This document shows positions 33,246 through 44,824 of a stretch of 64,000 bases of DNA, in pieces; position 1 is the first letter of the stretch; each line of letters opens with the position of its first letter. Location: NCBI GenBank assembly GCA_022702705.1, contig CM040439.1:31622930-31686929 (forward strand). The letters run 5' to 3'. The stretch comes from Papilionanthe hookeriana x Papilionanthe teres. Its lineage: Eukaryota; Streptophyta; Magnoliopsida; Asparagales; Orchidaceae. The notes beneath the pieces were generated by a model. That model saw nothing but the letters and a program-made list of their open reading frames with translations. It did not search any database and had not been told where the DNA came from. Both the position numbers and the translations under genes were made by a program.

Positions 33246-36075
33246 CTACCATTTATGCATGTCTCATTCCTCGCACTTGCATATTCACTACTTGCATGTT
33301 CACGCTAATTGCTTGAGCTTATGTCTGTATGTGCATAAAAAAACATTTTGAATGATGCTTAGAGTATTTAACTCATTACATGAAAAATCAAATTTGTCTT
33401 TGGCATATGCTTGCATGTGATGTCTCCTCGAGCACCAACAATTGCAGTATCACCACACGCTTATGACATCATATGTGTGTGGCATGATATTTGTATATCT
33501 TTGATGAATGGCGGCTAGCAATGCTAACTCGCAAGTGTGTAATTCTCCTAAACGGAGAATGTGTCACCTCACCTCTTATGGCATCACACTTGAATGTCAT
33601 AAGCAATTCATATGGTGTGCTCAATTTGGATCACACTCTAAAACCACTGAACTCATTGAGTGCACAATGTTTGCCCACCTAGTTGTGTTATTTGCATGTT
33701 TGTATGTGCACTACCTGTATGGCTTGATAGTAAATTAAGCTTGCAAGGTAAGTGACCTTGTGTTGATTTTCATGCTTGAATGAGCATTGCTTGTCAAGTA
33801 AATCTCAGTGAGCAATGTGAGTTATCACATCGGGATCAACAAAAGGATGACTATGCTAAGGTTTTAAGGGCTCTAACATATGTCACCTCACATGTACATA
33901 CTAGCATTTATTAGTATGTTATATTTTAAAATTATGCAATTAGCAAAGTTAGGCCATATGTGAGGCCAACATATTTTAAAACTCTTTTGGGTGACCAACT
34001 TTACACCCCTTAGATCTTTAGGATGGGGTAGGTGTCAGTGACCCCGTCAAATTCATATGATAGTCTTCACCCTTACACTGCACACAAATACTTAGATGTT
34101 GTGATTGGGACACTTTTATGATGATTGTGTGCTAGGTCAGAACTAGGATGCTTGGATAGTTTTTTTTTTGTGTCCTGACTATTGTTTTTTGATGTTTTGT
34201 TGCATTAGCCATACATTCTTTTGAATAGTGCCTTGATGTGTTTATTGGGTGTGTACTTGCACACTAGTATATTAGGGGAGGTTTTCTATGCAGGGATCCA
34301 TGCCTAAAAATAAATAAAAAAGGATGAGCAAATGTTGATTTAAATACTTTCTGCAGGTATTGATAATGCTCTCCTTTCGCAAGGCATGACTCACTATGTG
34401 TTACATGAATATAACCTGTGCTAAACCTTTTGTGCAAATCGAGTCTTTGTTTAGATTCATATGTATTATTAGAGTCCTTAAGGATTATGTATCAGAAATA
34501 AGGTTTGGGCATGAGTTCTAAGGTGAACTACACACTAAATCACATGATGGGGACTAGTAACACTTGCTCGTGTCCCATACCTTAAGTCTTAAATTTTACT
34601 ATTGTTGTATAGATTTAGGATCAGACATGTTTATGTGGAGTTTGACCATATGTTTCTGTTGTCTGAGATATGTTGTTGAGCCAGAAGCATCCGACTTTTT
34701 AATCTTTTATTTGACTTGATTTACAATTGTGTAGCGTGCCTGTTATTTTCTCTTTCTTGACTATGGTTTGTCTGGGCTCATACGAAAAACATAATTTAGG
34801 CTCATTGAGGACCTAAAAAATATCTTTTTTTCAAAAATCCTGATAATAAAAAATAAAGATAAATCAAAATTCAGGATAAAAATATCTCAAGTTTAAAATG
34901 AAAAATTTACTTTCTGCTTTACTTTCTTGTATAACCTTTGGGTCAGTTTCAAAATGGATTTGTATAACGTGAATATATCCCAAGTCATCTCTATTAGAGC
35001 TTCCATATTTAAACTTATTTACAAATAATTGCATCATGTTGCATGTCTCGAGGAGGAGCCCCCACACTACTTCAATCGACTAAGTCAAGCATTAAATTTC
35101 TATATAAGATGTTTTATATCACGACAAGGGTGTTAGAGGCTCCCCGACCCAAATGGGGGCATAAGTTCTTTTCTGGGCTGTTCTCCCTCTATAGCTGGAC
35201 CCCCTCCTCTTTTTATTCTACTGGCATCTTCACTATTTAATTGACAGGTATATGTACCACCTTTACATATTCTACCTCTTATAGAATCATAGAAAATTAG
35301 AGATTTCTTTCTTCTGGCCTTAAGGCTTTCGGTACTTCCCTGATGACGCGATTCATGGATTTTTTACAAGGAGCCCTTGGTCTGGTTGTGTCAACTACCT
35401 TCACGGCTAGGTAAAATTAAGGTCTCCATAGCTTGGGATGACAATCCATGGTATTATGATCTGTCTACCTCTACCTGTTTAAGGATTCTTCTTCTTCTTG
35501 AGCCCTATCAATTCCCTTGAAAATCATTGATATCATCTCATGGGCCGTACATGCCTAGGCGACCCTTCCCATAGTGGATATAGTGATTTACCCTCTATCT
35601 TATGGCCCGGTATAGGCACCGAAAGCATCAATATTATCCAATTTGAGATGATTTAAATCCTTTGGCTTTATAAATAATAGAATATCATAAATATTATAAG
35701 AAAGACTCTTTTTTATAGAGAGTGTTCTTGGGCATCCCCCAATATGTAATTAACTAAAGGAATATTTTCCTTTGGGAGTTGCTCTCGACCCAAAACAAAC
35801 ACAAAAACTTGATTCTCTAGTTGTGGGTTTCTTTCATAAGGTTTTCTTTATGGACATGTTTCCAAGGCATTTTTTATCTGATTTTGTTTCAGATGTACAC
35901 TTTTGGACTATCGCGTGAAGGTTACCTTATGAAAGTTCTTCACGTTCTTTTTAAGTTGTTTGTTATTTTCATTGTTCTTTCTTTCTTTCTAATTCCTGTC
36001 TTCTTTGAATAATTTGCATTATTCAAAAGAAAGATTTATTTGAAAAGAGGATTATACGACGACGATAAGACAAGC
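33246..36075 (+). repeat. Long-LTR-like noncoding block R3
   Basis: No coding sequence. The 3' part contains the conserved hairpin motif (atgtaattaact at 35744, then AAAGGAA-tatt-TTCCTTT at 35756-35773, perfectly paired). The word TAGCGACTCC (36076-36085) follows about 300 bp later and resembles the primer-binding-site word TGGCGACTCC seen at 5984. This arrangement suggests the end of a Tat/Ogre-like LTR. The start of the block is not defined; it could reach back to about 31450. Confidence 0.4.
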
Positions 36076-36085
36076 TAGCGACTCC

Positions 36086-37012
36086 AAAAAGTTCACTAAG
36101 AAGAACTAAAACATCCAAAAGTGGAATTTGTTAAGTTCTTTGGGAGGGAGAAGAGGTTGTTGTAGATGAGTCCTTTACATTAGAAAGGTCAGATAATAAT
36201 GTTGACTCTTTCATGATTATATTCTTGAGATAATCATAAACTTGTACAAAAAATATAACTTTTTTTAATCTATCCACTTTTATAATGACAAAAGTAATGT
36301 ACTTTATGACATTAGCTTTTACTTGATCATCGAAAGCTCTGAGATAAAAATACTGCAAATCTCATTTCTCATTGTTGTTGACTTTGACCACCAGGTGATA
36401 CAAGGTCTTGCATGTGACATTATAGGGAAAATAATATTGGTGTGCTAAAAAAACCATACGTTCAGTACATGGAATACAACACACTAGAATGAAAGTAGAC
36501 AACGATAGGTCAACAAATATTATAACTTAAAAATTAATACCATCAAATGTGTAACATAGCCACTCATATAACCAGGAGACTTTTGAAGTTTTAACTTCTC
36601 AAATAGGTCATCAAACTAATCTACCGAAGACCTCCATATGGCCTATGCCAGTTATACTGTGCAAACTCGTGTACAATTCTAGAAAAAAAAAAGAAGATTC
36701 CAAGGTACTTTGCAGTTATTATACAGGAAAAATAGGTTCGAAAACAAAAAATTAATAACATTTTAATAAATTTAGTATTAGTTTTATTAAGATGAGGTTT
36801 TCTTAATTTTATTTTTATAAGCTATGGATGTGAACTTGAAAAGAGGCTCCTTCGTCCATTTCACTTGAGTTCCTCTGTTTGGCAACCCAAACATAAGAGT
36901 CACTTAATCAACAATGAACTTTATCTCATGCCCACCAACACAGAAGTCTTACCTCTCATTATTCCAACACTCAAGAATGTGAACAATAAGTAACACAATG
37001 ACCCACTAAAAA
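36086..37012. other. Gene-free stretch, nothing recognised
   Basis: AT-rich, with short open frames on both strands that show no family features. It could be interior of the R3 element, but no gag or pol motif is visible. Confidence 0.4.
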
Positions 37013-37320
37013 TATGTTAAGATTTTCATGCCTATTTTATATTGATTTTGATGATATTGCACTTTAAAGAAGGGTATTTTTGATGATTTGTTGCATATAT
37101 AAAAATTTATGGACAATGGAGCGAAAAGATGGAAAAAGTAGCAAATTTGGAGCAAAAATAACCAAAAATATGAAAATTTGATCTAGGGCGCCAACGGAGG
37201 ATTTTTCCCAACAGTTCAGAAAAATATTACAAGGAAACCCGACGACGGCGAGATCAAGGCCACCGACAGTGGGCCTTATGAAAGAGAGTTGACCCACTTT
37301 TTAATGTTTACAAAAATAAG
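37013..37320 (+). repeat. Repeat family R4, partial copy (+ orientation)
   Basis: Matches, in order, the reverse complement of about 38830-38600. Shared words are aatatgttaag, attgcactttaaag, caatggagcgaaa (here) against aaatggagcgaaa, and cgacggcgagatcaaggcc against the rc copy's gagatcgaggccgctgacggcgag. Confidence 0.7.
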
Positions 37321-37379
37321 CAACAGCACCAAAATCTTGATCCCGTTTAATATATAATTAATTTTATGATGAATGTATA

Positions 37380-38830
37380 ATGTGGATTCTACGCAAGTAT
37401 ACGTATCGTATCAAGTAATACAGGGCTCTAGTGGAGTCCTGGTTATCGATCCTACAGGGAAGTTTTAACAGAAGTGTAACAGCTAAATTTAAAAGTAATT
37501 ACTTACTAATATACGGAAATTTAAAATTCGTAATTAAATCGAACTAAAGTAAACTAATGCTTTAAATAAAGTTGATTTAAAAAAAGATTTCAGAAAAAGT
37601 ATCATTCCCCTTATTTTTAGAAAATTAAGTGAATGATAAATTCAAATAGAATTTTTTACTGTATTGTGACAAATAGGAGCATTCATATTCTTTACCCTTT
37701 GGTCCAAGTGCAAAGAACATTGACTAATCCTATGTTTGATTACTGAATCTGCGGCTAGGCTGGGAGGATGCTCGCTGCCACTTCAGAGCTCCCACGTTCC
37801 CCTCACCTGAGGACTAACATCTACACTTCAGCTCTCTAACAATAAGACTGAATTGAATATTTTAGTCTGTCACACTAAAATGTCCAATTCTACGTCCAAT
37901 AAATAAAATTTTCCTATTTATTTGCATCCTCCTTCCAAGGCTTTTGACTTCCTTGAACATTGGATGTAATCTTTATTATAGTTGATAATTCAACATATTT
38001 TAACAATTCAATTGGCCAGATCGAAAGTAAATTAAGTTTTAAGTAAAAAGATTATCGCAATTTAATATATTTAGGCACTTCTATTTAATTTCATCAATTC
38101 ACATAATTTCATAAACAAGGAGAAAGACTAAGAAAACTACTTAGAATGCATGGAAATTAAACAAAGCATGGATTTCATTTAAAGTTAACAACAATAAACA
38201 AAAATACTTATCTCAATTTCCTTCCCAAGCTGAATCCTTGAATTTCCTTTAACTTTTCCTTCTAGTATAGCACACTTCTAAACTCACTAATTACACTCTA
38301 AAAACTCTTAAAATAGACTCTAGAAAACACTTAGACTCTCTATCATACACTAAAACACTCCAAGACTCTTTTTGACACACCAAGACACTCCAATTCGACC
38401 TCTATTTATAGAGATAGGCAAAGGTCCAAGGGATGCTTAAACACCTCTTCAAAAAGCGTCCAGGTTCCATGTATTTGGCACTTTGAACGATCTCTCCGTC
38501 GGCGAGAAACGACCTCGCCGTCGGCGAGTTTCTAGAAGGTCTCCAAACCGCACGTTTTCGCCGTAGGCGGGCTCGGGCTCGCTGTCGGTGAGGTAGTTGT
38601 AAATCCTTCAAAAATTCTTCTTATGATCTCGCCGTCAGCGGCCTCGATCTCGTTGTCGGCGAGGTAGTTCATTTTGCATGAATTTCTTCCTTTTTAATCC
38701 AATTTCGCTCCATTTCATGTTTTTTGCTTCTATCACTTATAAATCTTCATTCCTACAATAAAATAAAGAAAATACATTTTTTTAAAGTGCAATTTCATAA
38801 AAAATGGGTATGAATTTCTTAACATATTTT
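37380..38830 (-). repeat. Repeat family R4, long copy (- orientation), left arm of an inverted repeat
   Basis: Its reverse complement aligns with 38866-40250. Matching landmarks are: tattacttg/caagtaata next to ggactcca and gggatcgat (37405-37460 against 40080-40135); cgcagattcagtaatcaa and gggaacgtgggagct (37740-37805 against 39705-39775); gagtgacagactaaa (about 37865 against 39635); and gagatcgaggccgc (38630-38650 against 38880-38895). The ends look like gypsy LTR sequence (cctgtgggatcgatatccag). A short antisense open frame (38402-38611) falls on the GC-rich cgccgtcggcgag words and is not supported as a gene. Confidence 0.8.
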
Positions 38831-38865
38831 TCTGTGATTAAGAGTCCAAGGCTAAGTATTCTAGA

Positions 38866-40250
38866 TGGCCACCGACGGTGAGATCGAGGCCGCCGACTGC
38901 GAGAAAGCCGGTTCTCTCACGAGGTGCAACGAATGTGGACGATTTTTTAAGGGATGCTTGGGAAACTCTTGGAAACTCTTCAACCACTTTAAAAAGAAAC
39001 AATTTAGGGCTGAAAAAGTTGTTGTCTGTTGTTGTCCGTGAGTCCAGCGAGTCTATAGTGTGTTCACTATAGTGTAAGTTAGTGTCTTGTTTCCATTATA
39101 GTTTTAGATAGTGAATTCAATTAGTGATATTTGTGAGGAATTCTTTGAGAGATTGTAAGAGTGGAAGGGAAGTGAGAGATTTCTTCATCCTTGTTGTTTC
39201 GAATGAGAATTCAACGTGTTGTAAAGAAAGGAAGAGATTCAGAAGAACTTCAAGGACTTTGCTTGAGAAGGAATTCGAGATAAGTTGCATTTACTTATTT
39301 TAGCTTGTAAAACTTTGTGTTTATATATGAAATCCAAGTTTTGTTGTATCTTCTCCATAAAATCTGAGTAGTTTTTCTGTCTTTCTCCTTGTTTTGATAT
39401 TTTAGTGAAATGGTAATTTAAATTAGTGTGCGAAGAAAATTTTAAAGAAGTTGTGATAATCTTTTCACATAAATCTTAATTTACTTTCAATCTGGCCAAT
39501 TGATTAGTTAAAATATGTTGAGTTTAACAACTGTAGTGAAGATTACATCCGAGATTCAGGGAGGTCAAAGTCCTTGAAAATAGGGTTCAAATAAATAAGG
39601 AAATAATATTTATCGGGCGTAGAATTGGAGATTTTAGAGTGACAGACTAAAATCTTCAATTCGGTCATATCGTTTGGGTGCTGAAGTGTAGATGTTAGCT
39701 CTCAAGAGAGGGGAACGTGGGAGCTCCGTAGTGAGAGTCGGTATCCTCCCAGCCTAGCCGCAGATTCAGTAATCAAGCATAGGATTAGTCAATGTTCTTT
39801 ATGTTTGGATCAAAGGGTAAATAATAGGTATGCTCCTATTTAGCACAACACCGTTTTTAAACTAATTTTAATTATCCATTCACTTAAATTTCTTAACAAG
39901 GAGAAGGATTATTGCTTATATATTTGAACTTCACTTTATTAGTAGAATTAGTTAAATGTTGGTAGAACTAGTTTATTAAAACTTTATCTTATTTACGATT
40001 GTATATTAGTGACGGATAGGCAATTCGATTTACAAATTTGTGATTCTAAATTAGTTTCTATAATACTAGTCCGTTGCCTCTGAACTATCCCTGTGGGATC
40101 GATATCCAGGACTCCATTAGAGCTTTGTATTACTTGAGCAATACATATACTTGTGTTGAAAGATTAGCTCTGCGATTATTGAATATCTTTATAGACATCT
40201 TTATCAAATACAAGCAATTTTAATTTAACGCAAAGTGTGTGGGACGGTTC
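38866..40250 (+). repeat. Repeat family R4, long copy (+ orientation), right arm of an inverted repeat
   Basis: Mirror of 37380-38830 around a centre near 38770. The two arms together could form a stem of about 1.3 kb with mismatches and gaps. Confidence 0.8.
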
Positions 40251-40399
40251 ATACAACTTGATGAATAGGTGGCAAATTCAGGAAGTGATGAAGACGTAAA
40301 TTCCTGATTATAGTAGTAACATCCTTAGGGATGCCCTCTAAAAATTCATCATAGAGAGTTCGAAGTGTTAAGGGCTGACATTTTATCATAATTTGACAA

Positions 40400-41345
40400 A
40401 TACACTGTTGAAAAAAGAAAACAAAAATATCAATTAAAGATTTTTACTTTAGAATAAAATGCAAAGGAAATTATTAGTTGTATATAATGTAATAAAATCT
40501 GGGAAAATAAACTCGATACAAGCATGTACAACATGGTTGTACTAAGCGAAAGAAGAGCCTGATAAAAACTTTAAAGGTAGAACCAAGTACAACATGGCAA
40601 TGAAAATTGATACTTTTGCATAAATTGTTTTGTTTTATATTCAAAGTTTATATAAAATGCAAATGAAATTCATGTTTGTATATAACAAAATAAAACTTGA
40701 GTGAAAAACATTTGGTACAACCATGACCGAACCAAAGAAGAACTTAACAAAAAAATTAGAGGTGCAACTATGTACAACATGGTTGTAAAGAAGATTAAAA
40801 AGAAAGCAATAAAATTTTTTACTTGCGCATAAATCATTATGTTTTCAAATTAAAAACTATAAGAAAAACAAATAAAATTCATGTTTGTACATAACACAAT
40901 AACAACAGAAAAAATACACGGTACAAACATGTTCAACATTGTTATACCGAAGAAGAAAAGCAATAGACAAAAATTTCAAATGTACAACCAAATATAACAT
41001 AATTACAAAGAAGTAAAAGAAAACAAGACATAAAAAGTTTATACTTCTGAATAAATCGTGTTGTTTTCAATTTTAAGCTTATATAAAATCCAGATAAAAT
41101 TCATGTTTGTACATAATAAAATAAAACTAGAGGAAAAAATATTCGGCACAACCTTGTGCAACATGTTTGTACCGAATAAAAGAGGAACTGGAGAAGAATA
41201 TCACAGTTACAATTATGTACAATATGCACAGAAGACAAAAAAGAGGGTAACGAAATTATTATTTCTGCATAAATCATTGAGTTTTTAATACAAAAATTAT
41301 ATAAAATTATTGTACATAAGAGAAAAAGAAAACATGACAAAAAAT
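40400..41345. repeat. Tandem array, period about 210-220 bp, about 4.5 copies
   Basis: The word catgtttgtacata and its neighbours (ataaattgttttgtttt upstream, acaacatg...gtaccgaagaa downstream) recur near 40464 (decayed), 40671, 40880, 41102 and 41310 (decayed). The units are diverged, A-rich and noncoding. Open frames on either strand inside it (41058-41288 +, 41101-41340 -) are by-products. Confidence 0.75.
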
Positions 41346-41743
41346 AAAAAAAAATCCTTGTCTTTACATACCAATGGGGAATGAGAAATATCAGAGATAC
41401 AGATGTTGTATTTGGTATGTTGTATTAGAATCCTATGAGAATCCTAACCTCTTCTTCGTCGTGAAGTTGGGAGACAAGCAGATAAGTGGTTCACTAGAAG
41501 GAAAAAATGTCTGGAAGTAGAAATGAAGGAATAAAAAGAAGAGTGGGAGAAAATGTCGAAGCCTAACATTGGTTCAATGTAGGAATCTCAACCATGGGAG
41601 AGAATATGTCAAACCCAAACCTTAGAAAAACTCTAGGAATGCAGAGCATAGAAGAGCGTAGTAGTGAAAATGACAATCTCAAAATTGGGAATGCTGAATG
41701 AACCCAGTGCCAAAAGCTTTGATCTCTTGAGGATTTCTTTGGT
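41346..41743. other. Gene-free stretch, nothing recognised
   Basis: No motif or repeat match to the rest of the window was noticed. Confidence 0.4.
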
Positions 41744-42036
41744 CTGGCTATGAACATGGAGATGATGGTCAGCAAGAGATACTACAGAGAAGAATTTGGG
41801 ATGATGAGGCACGACGGTTTACGAAGTTAGTAGAAGAGGTTTTCACCCTCGAAGTCACTTCCAATGTTAATGATTTCCTTCCTTCTGTGATTGGGCGGTT
41901 CGCACGGCAAAGAGTGCGGAATAGAAAAGTTCAAGTTCACAACTATAGAGACAATTTTATACCGGCCCTTATAGAGGATGATAAAAGAAGTAGGAGAGTT
42001 GGTAGAGAAAGAGAGAAGCAATAAAACAATGACAGA
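41744..42036 (+). pseudogene. P450 exon-1 fragment (CYP81-like)
   Basis: Matches the middle of exon 1 of locus B (about 26245-26560). It starts at tctggctatgaac, includes gagatactac, gaggcacgacggtt, gatttccttccttctgtgat, gcacggc...agagtgcg and acaattttata, and ends near caataaaacaatgacagag. It covers about residues 182-286 of the 514 and lacks the anchor, I-helix, K-helix and heme loop. Several small gaps (for example after agaatttggga and gaggatgata) shift the frame. It joins directly to sequence that in unit A lies upstream of the gene (11330 onward), so a rearrangement fused the two. Confidence 0.9.
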
Positions 42037-42728
42037 GAACCTAATTTCTAAAACCATGATTCCCTTAGTATAACGAAGATTAGATCATCACTATCATTCA
42101 ACCGTCGTTATCCAAGCATCATCACCTGAGTGCCATCTTCTAATAAATATCACCTACTAGTCATCATCAATTACCATCATCTAATTACTAATGTTTGATT
42201 ATTGTTACCCAATCATTTTCGCCAATTCATTATTATTAGACCACTATCCCTCAAACATTAACTTCATCCCCCATTACTTCTAACTTATAACCAACCTACA
42301 TTTATTTCTTCATAAATTTTTTATTATGAAAATATATTTAGTGCCTTTTTAACATTTTTTTTATGAGTATGACTTCCATAAATATCTTAAGATATCAAAT
42401 TATGTTTAGGTGGCGGTTAGTATTAGTATGAGATTTTGAGTGGAAATGTTCTACCACCAGCTTTCATATCAACCACAATATATTGAGCATCTCAACTTAA
42501 TACAAATATAATAATATGATTAATAATCTATATTGTTGAAGCTTCTCTAATATGTGGCCTGATATTTGATTGCGTGATATTTTAGTGTATATATCCTCTA
42601 TCACATGACAAATAGAGCTACATCACTATCTGTACATGGTGGCGCAGTAGAATTTCGCCACTGCACTCACCTACTATTTCCGCGACTATAGAGGTACACG
42701 ATGTGGGACTAATTATTGCTCTCACCAA
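42037..42728 (+). other. Upstream region of locus C
   Basis: About 42037-42290 aligns with 11330-11580 and 24945-25190, including aaaaccatgattcc, tcatcacctgag and ccattacttctaac. The rest is AT-rich with gattaataatctatattgttg (42518) shared with locus B (25430). A small hairpin GTGGCG...CGCCAC (42639-42644 and 42656-42661) lies in a segment not found upstream of A or B. Confidence 0.6.
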
Positions 42729-42759
42729 CCAATAATTAAGCACTAATAATTCTATATAT
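42729..42759 (+). promoter_or_regulatory. CCAAT box and TATA box of locus C
   Basis: CCAAT at 42729-42733 and TATATAT at 42753-42759, about 50 bp before the ATG. The pair is conserved with A and B, but the leader after the TATA box is shorter than in those copies. Confidence 0.65.
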
Positions 42760-42808
42760 GTTTTAGTTTTTGGAGTTGAAAATCCAGGAAACAATCAAAT
42801 CCCAAAAA

Positions 42809-44437
42809 ATGGACAGCAACTTGATCTTCTCAAGCTTAGCACTCCTCCTTTCTTACCTCATAACCAGTCTAATAACATACAACAGCAAGAACAATAGGAA
42901 GAATCTCCCTCCAAGCCCTCCTAATTCCCTTCCCATCCTCGGCCACCTCAACCTCCTCAAAAAGCCACTACACCAATCCCTTGCTCGTCTTGCATCCCTA
43001 CACGGCCCGATTCTCCTCCTCCGTTTTGGAATCCGCAACGTTCTGGTCATCTCTTCTGCCTCCCTTGCCAATGAATGCTTCACCACCAATGACCTCTCAT
43101 TCGCTAATCGCCCAAAGTTTCCCTCCTCCAAACTCAGCACCTATGACCACTCCAGCCTCGGATCAGCCTCCTACGGCCCTCAATGGCGCGATATGCGTCG
43201 CATAGCCACCATTGAAGCCTTTACGGGCCACCGTCTTGCCTTCTTCTCTGATGTTCGGGCTGGTGAGGCCCGAGCTTTAGTCCATCAACTGTTTCGTGAC
43301 TCCATTCATGAAGATTTCACAAGGGTGGAGCTCAGACCACGGCTTTTCGGTCTGACCTTAAATGTGATAATGAAGATGATATTCGGAAAGAGATACTACG
43401 GGGAAGAATCTGGAAACGACGAGGCACGAAGGTTTAAGGAGATATCGGAAGAGGCTCTCACCCTCGCCGGTGCTTCCAATGTTGGAGACTTCCTTCCTCC
43501 AGTTGTTGGATGGTTTTCACGACAAAGATTGCATAGTAGAATCACTCATATTCATAATTACAAAGATAATTTTATACAGGCTCTCATAGAAGAGCGCAGG
43601 CGGAAGATGAAAGAAGAAGAAGAAAAGGCAGGGGAGTTAGCAGAGAAAAAAAGGATAAATAAAACAATGATAGACGCTATATTATCGCTCCAAAAAGCCT
43701 ATGCTGAACAATACGACGATCATTTCATCAAGTCACTTGTTACGGTATCTTAAATCTAAATCTCTCCGTTCTTCTTTTCACCTTATCCTTAATTAACAAT
43801 TTCTCCATCACTCCTGTAGACTTTGTTATCAGCGGGAACAGACACTTCCTCAAACACTATAGAATGGGCGATGTCTCTCCTGCTAAACAATCCCGAGAAA
43901 CTCGATAAAGTTTGTGAAGAAATTGATGAGAAAGTAGTGAATGGTCGTCTTCTTGATGAATCAGATCTCATCAAACTTCCATATCTCCACTGTGTCATCA
44001 ACGAGACACTTCGAATGTATCCTGTAGGTCCTCTTCTTGTACCTCACGAATCACTAGAAGAATGTAAGGTGGGAGGCTATAACATACCGAAAGGAACGAT
44101 GCTTTTAGTGAATGCTTATATGATTCAGAGGGATCCGATGATATGGTCAGAACCGACTAAGTTTCTTCCTGAAAGATTTCTTGAAAAAAATAATGTAGGA
44201 GGGGGGAATATGATTCCATTTGGAATGGGGAGAAGAAGATGTCCAGGGGAAGGACTTGCCATGAGAGAGGTGGGTCTGGTTTTGGGTACTTTGATTCAAT
44301 GTTTTGAGTGGAGAAGAATTGGATGTGAAGAGGTGGACATGAAGGAAGGTGCGGGCCTCCTAATGCCTAAAGCAACTCCTCTGGAAGCACTGTGCAAGCC
44401 ACGCCAAACCATGATTTCTACTTTGTCTCAACTTTAA
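42809..44437 (+). CDS. CYP81-like cytochrome P450, locus C (two exons, intact)
   Basis: Exon 1 is 42809-43744 (312 codons), the intron 43745-43819 (75 bp, GT...AG, phase 0), and exon 2 43820-44437 (205 codons plus TAA), giving 517 residues. The ATG at 42809 gives MDSNLIFSSLALLLSYL, aligned with the start of locus B. An in-frame TTG further upstream is not a start. Seen: anchor helix, hinge NLPPSPPNSLPILGHL, C-helix WRDMRR, I-helix AGTDTS (317-322), K-helix ETLR (374-377), PERF (429-432), and heme loop PFGMGRRRCPGE with Cys453. A three-residue gain lies in a Glu/Lys-rich loop (KEEEEKAGE, near 270) that also differs between A and B. It is more diverged from A and B than they are from each other. 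It is probably a functional ER monooxygenase; the substrate is unknown. Confidence 0.96.
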
Positions 44438-44697
44438 AGTACTCAAATGTATTTATGAATCATACGAGGATACTGAGTTATGTAAGAGAATGGAAAAAAA
44501 ATAAATTTATGTATGAAAATATGTATTTTATTTTTAAATAATAGGTCACAGCACTATTTTTAATAACGTATAAAAATTTTGAGTGTTTAGATATGTAAAT
44601 ATTGAAGTTTGGGTGTTAGATATGAAAATAAGTAAGAATTGCATGGTAGATATGTGACTCACCCTTTTAATTTTAATTTTAATTTTGTATATTTTTT
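44438..44697 (+). other. 3' flank of locus C
   Basis: AATAAA at 44500-44505 is a possible polyadenylation signal. The sequence does not clearly follow the flanks of A and B beyond about 100 bp. Confidence 0.45.
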
Positions 44698-44822
44698 TTG
44701 TTGAAGCTTCGACACCAGTATGGTAATTTGTTAAAATATTGAAGTTCGTCCAGGCTCTCGTCTAGCTTCCTTCACCACTTGCTCTCTTCTTCTGAATCTT
44801 TGTTTTTCCAATAGTGTTTATC
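44698..44822 (+). repeat. 5' LTR remnant of an old copia element
   Basis: The stretch gaagcttcgac to ccaatagtg matches 55454-55552 (gaggcttcgac to ccaatagtg), with shared catccaggttctc/cgtccaggctctc, tctagcttcctt and gtttttccaatagtg. The primer-binding-site-like TGGTATCAATGCC follows at about 44825-44837. The LTR start is not clear. Confidence 0.65.
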
Positions 44823-44824
44823 AT

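Noticed and set aside
36131..36358. 75-residue minus-strand open frame
   Set aside because: AT-rich chance frame, no motif.
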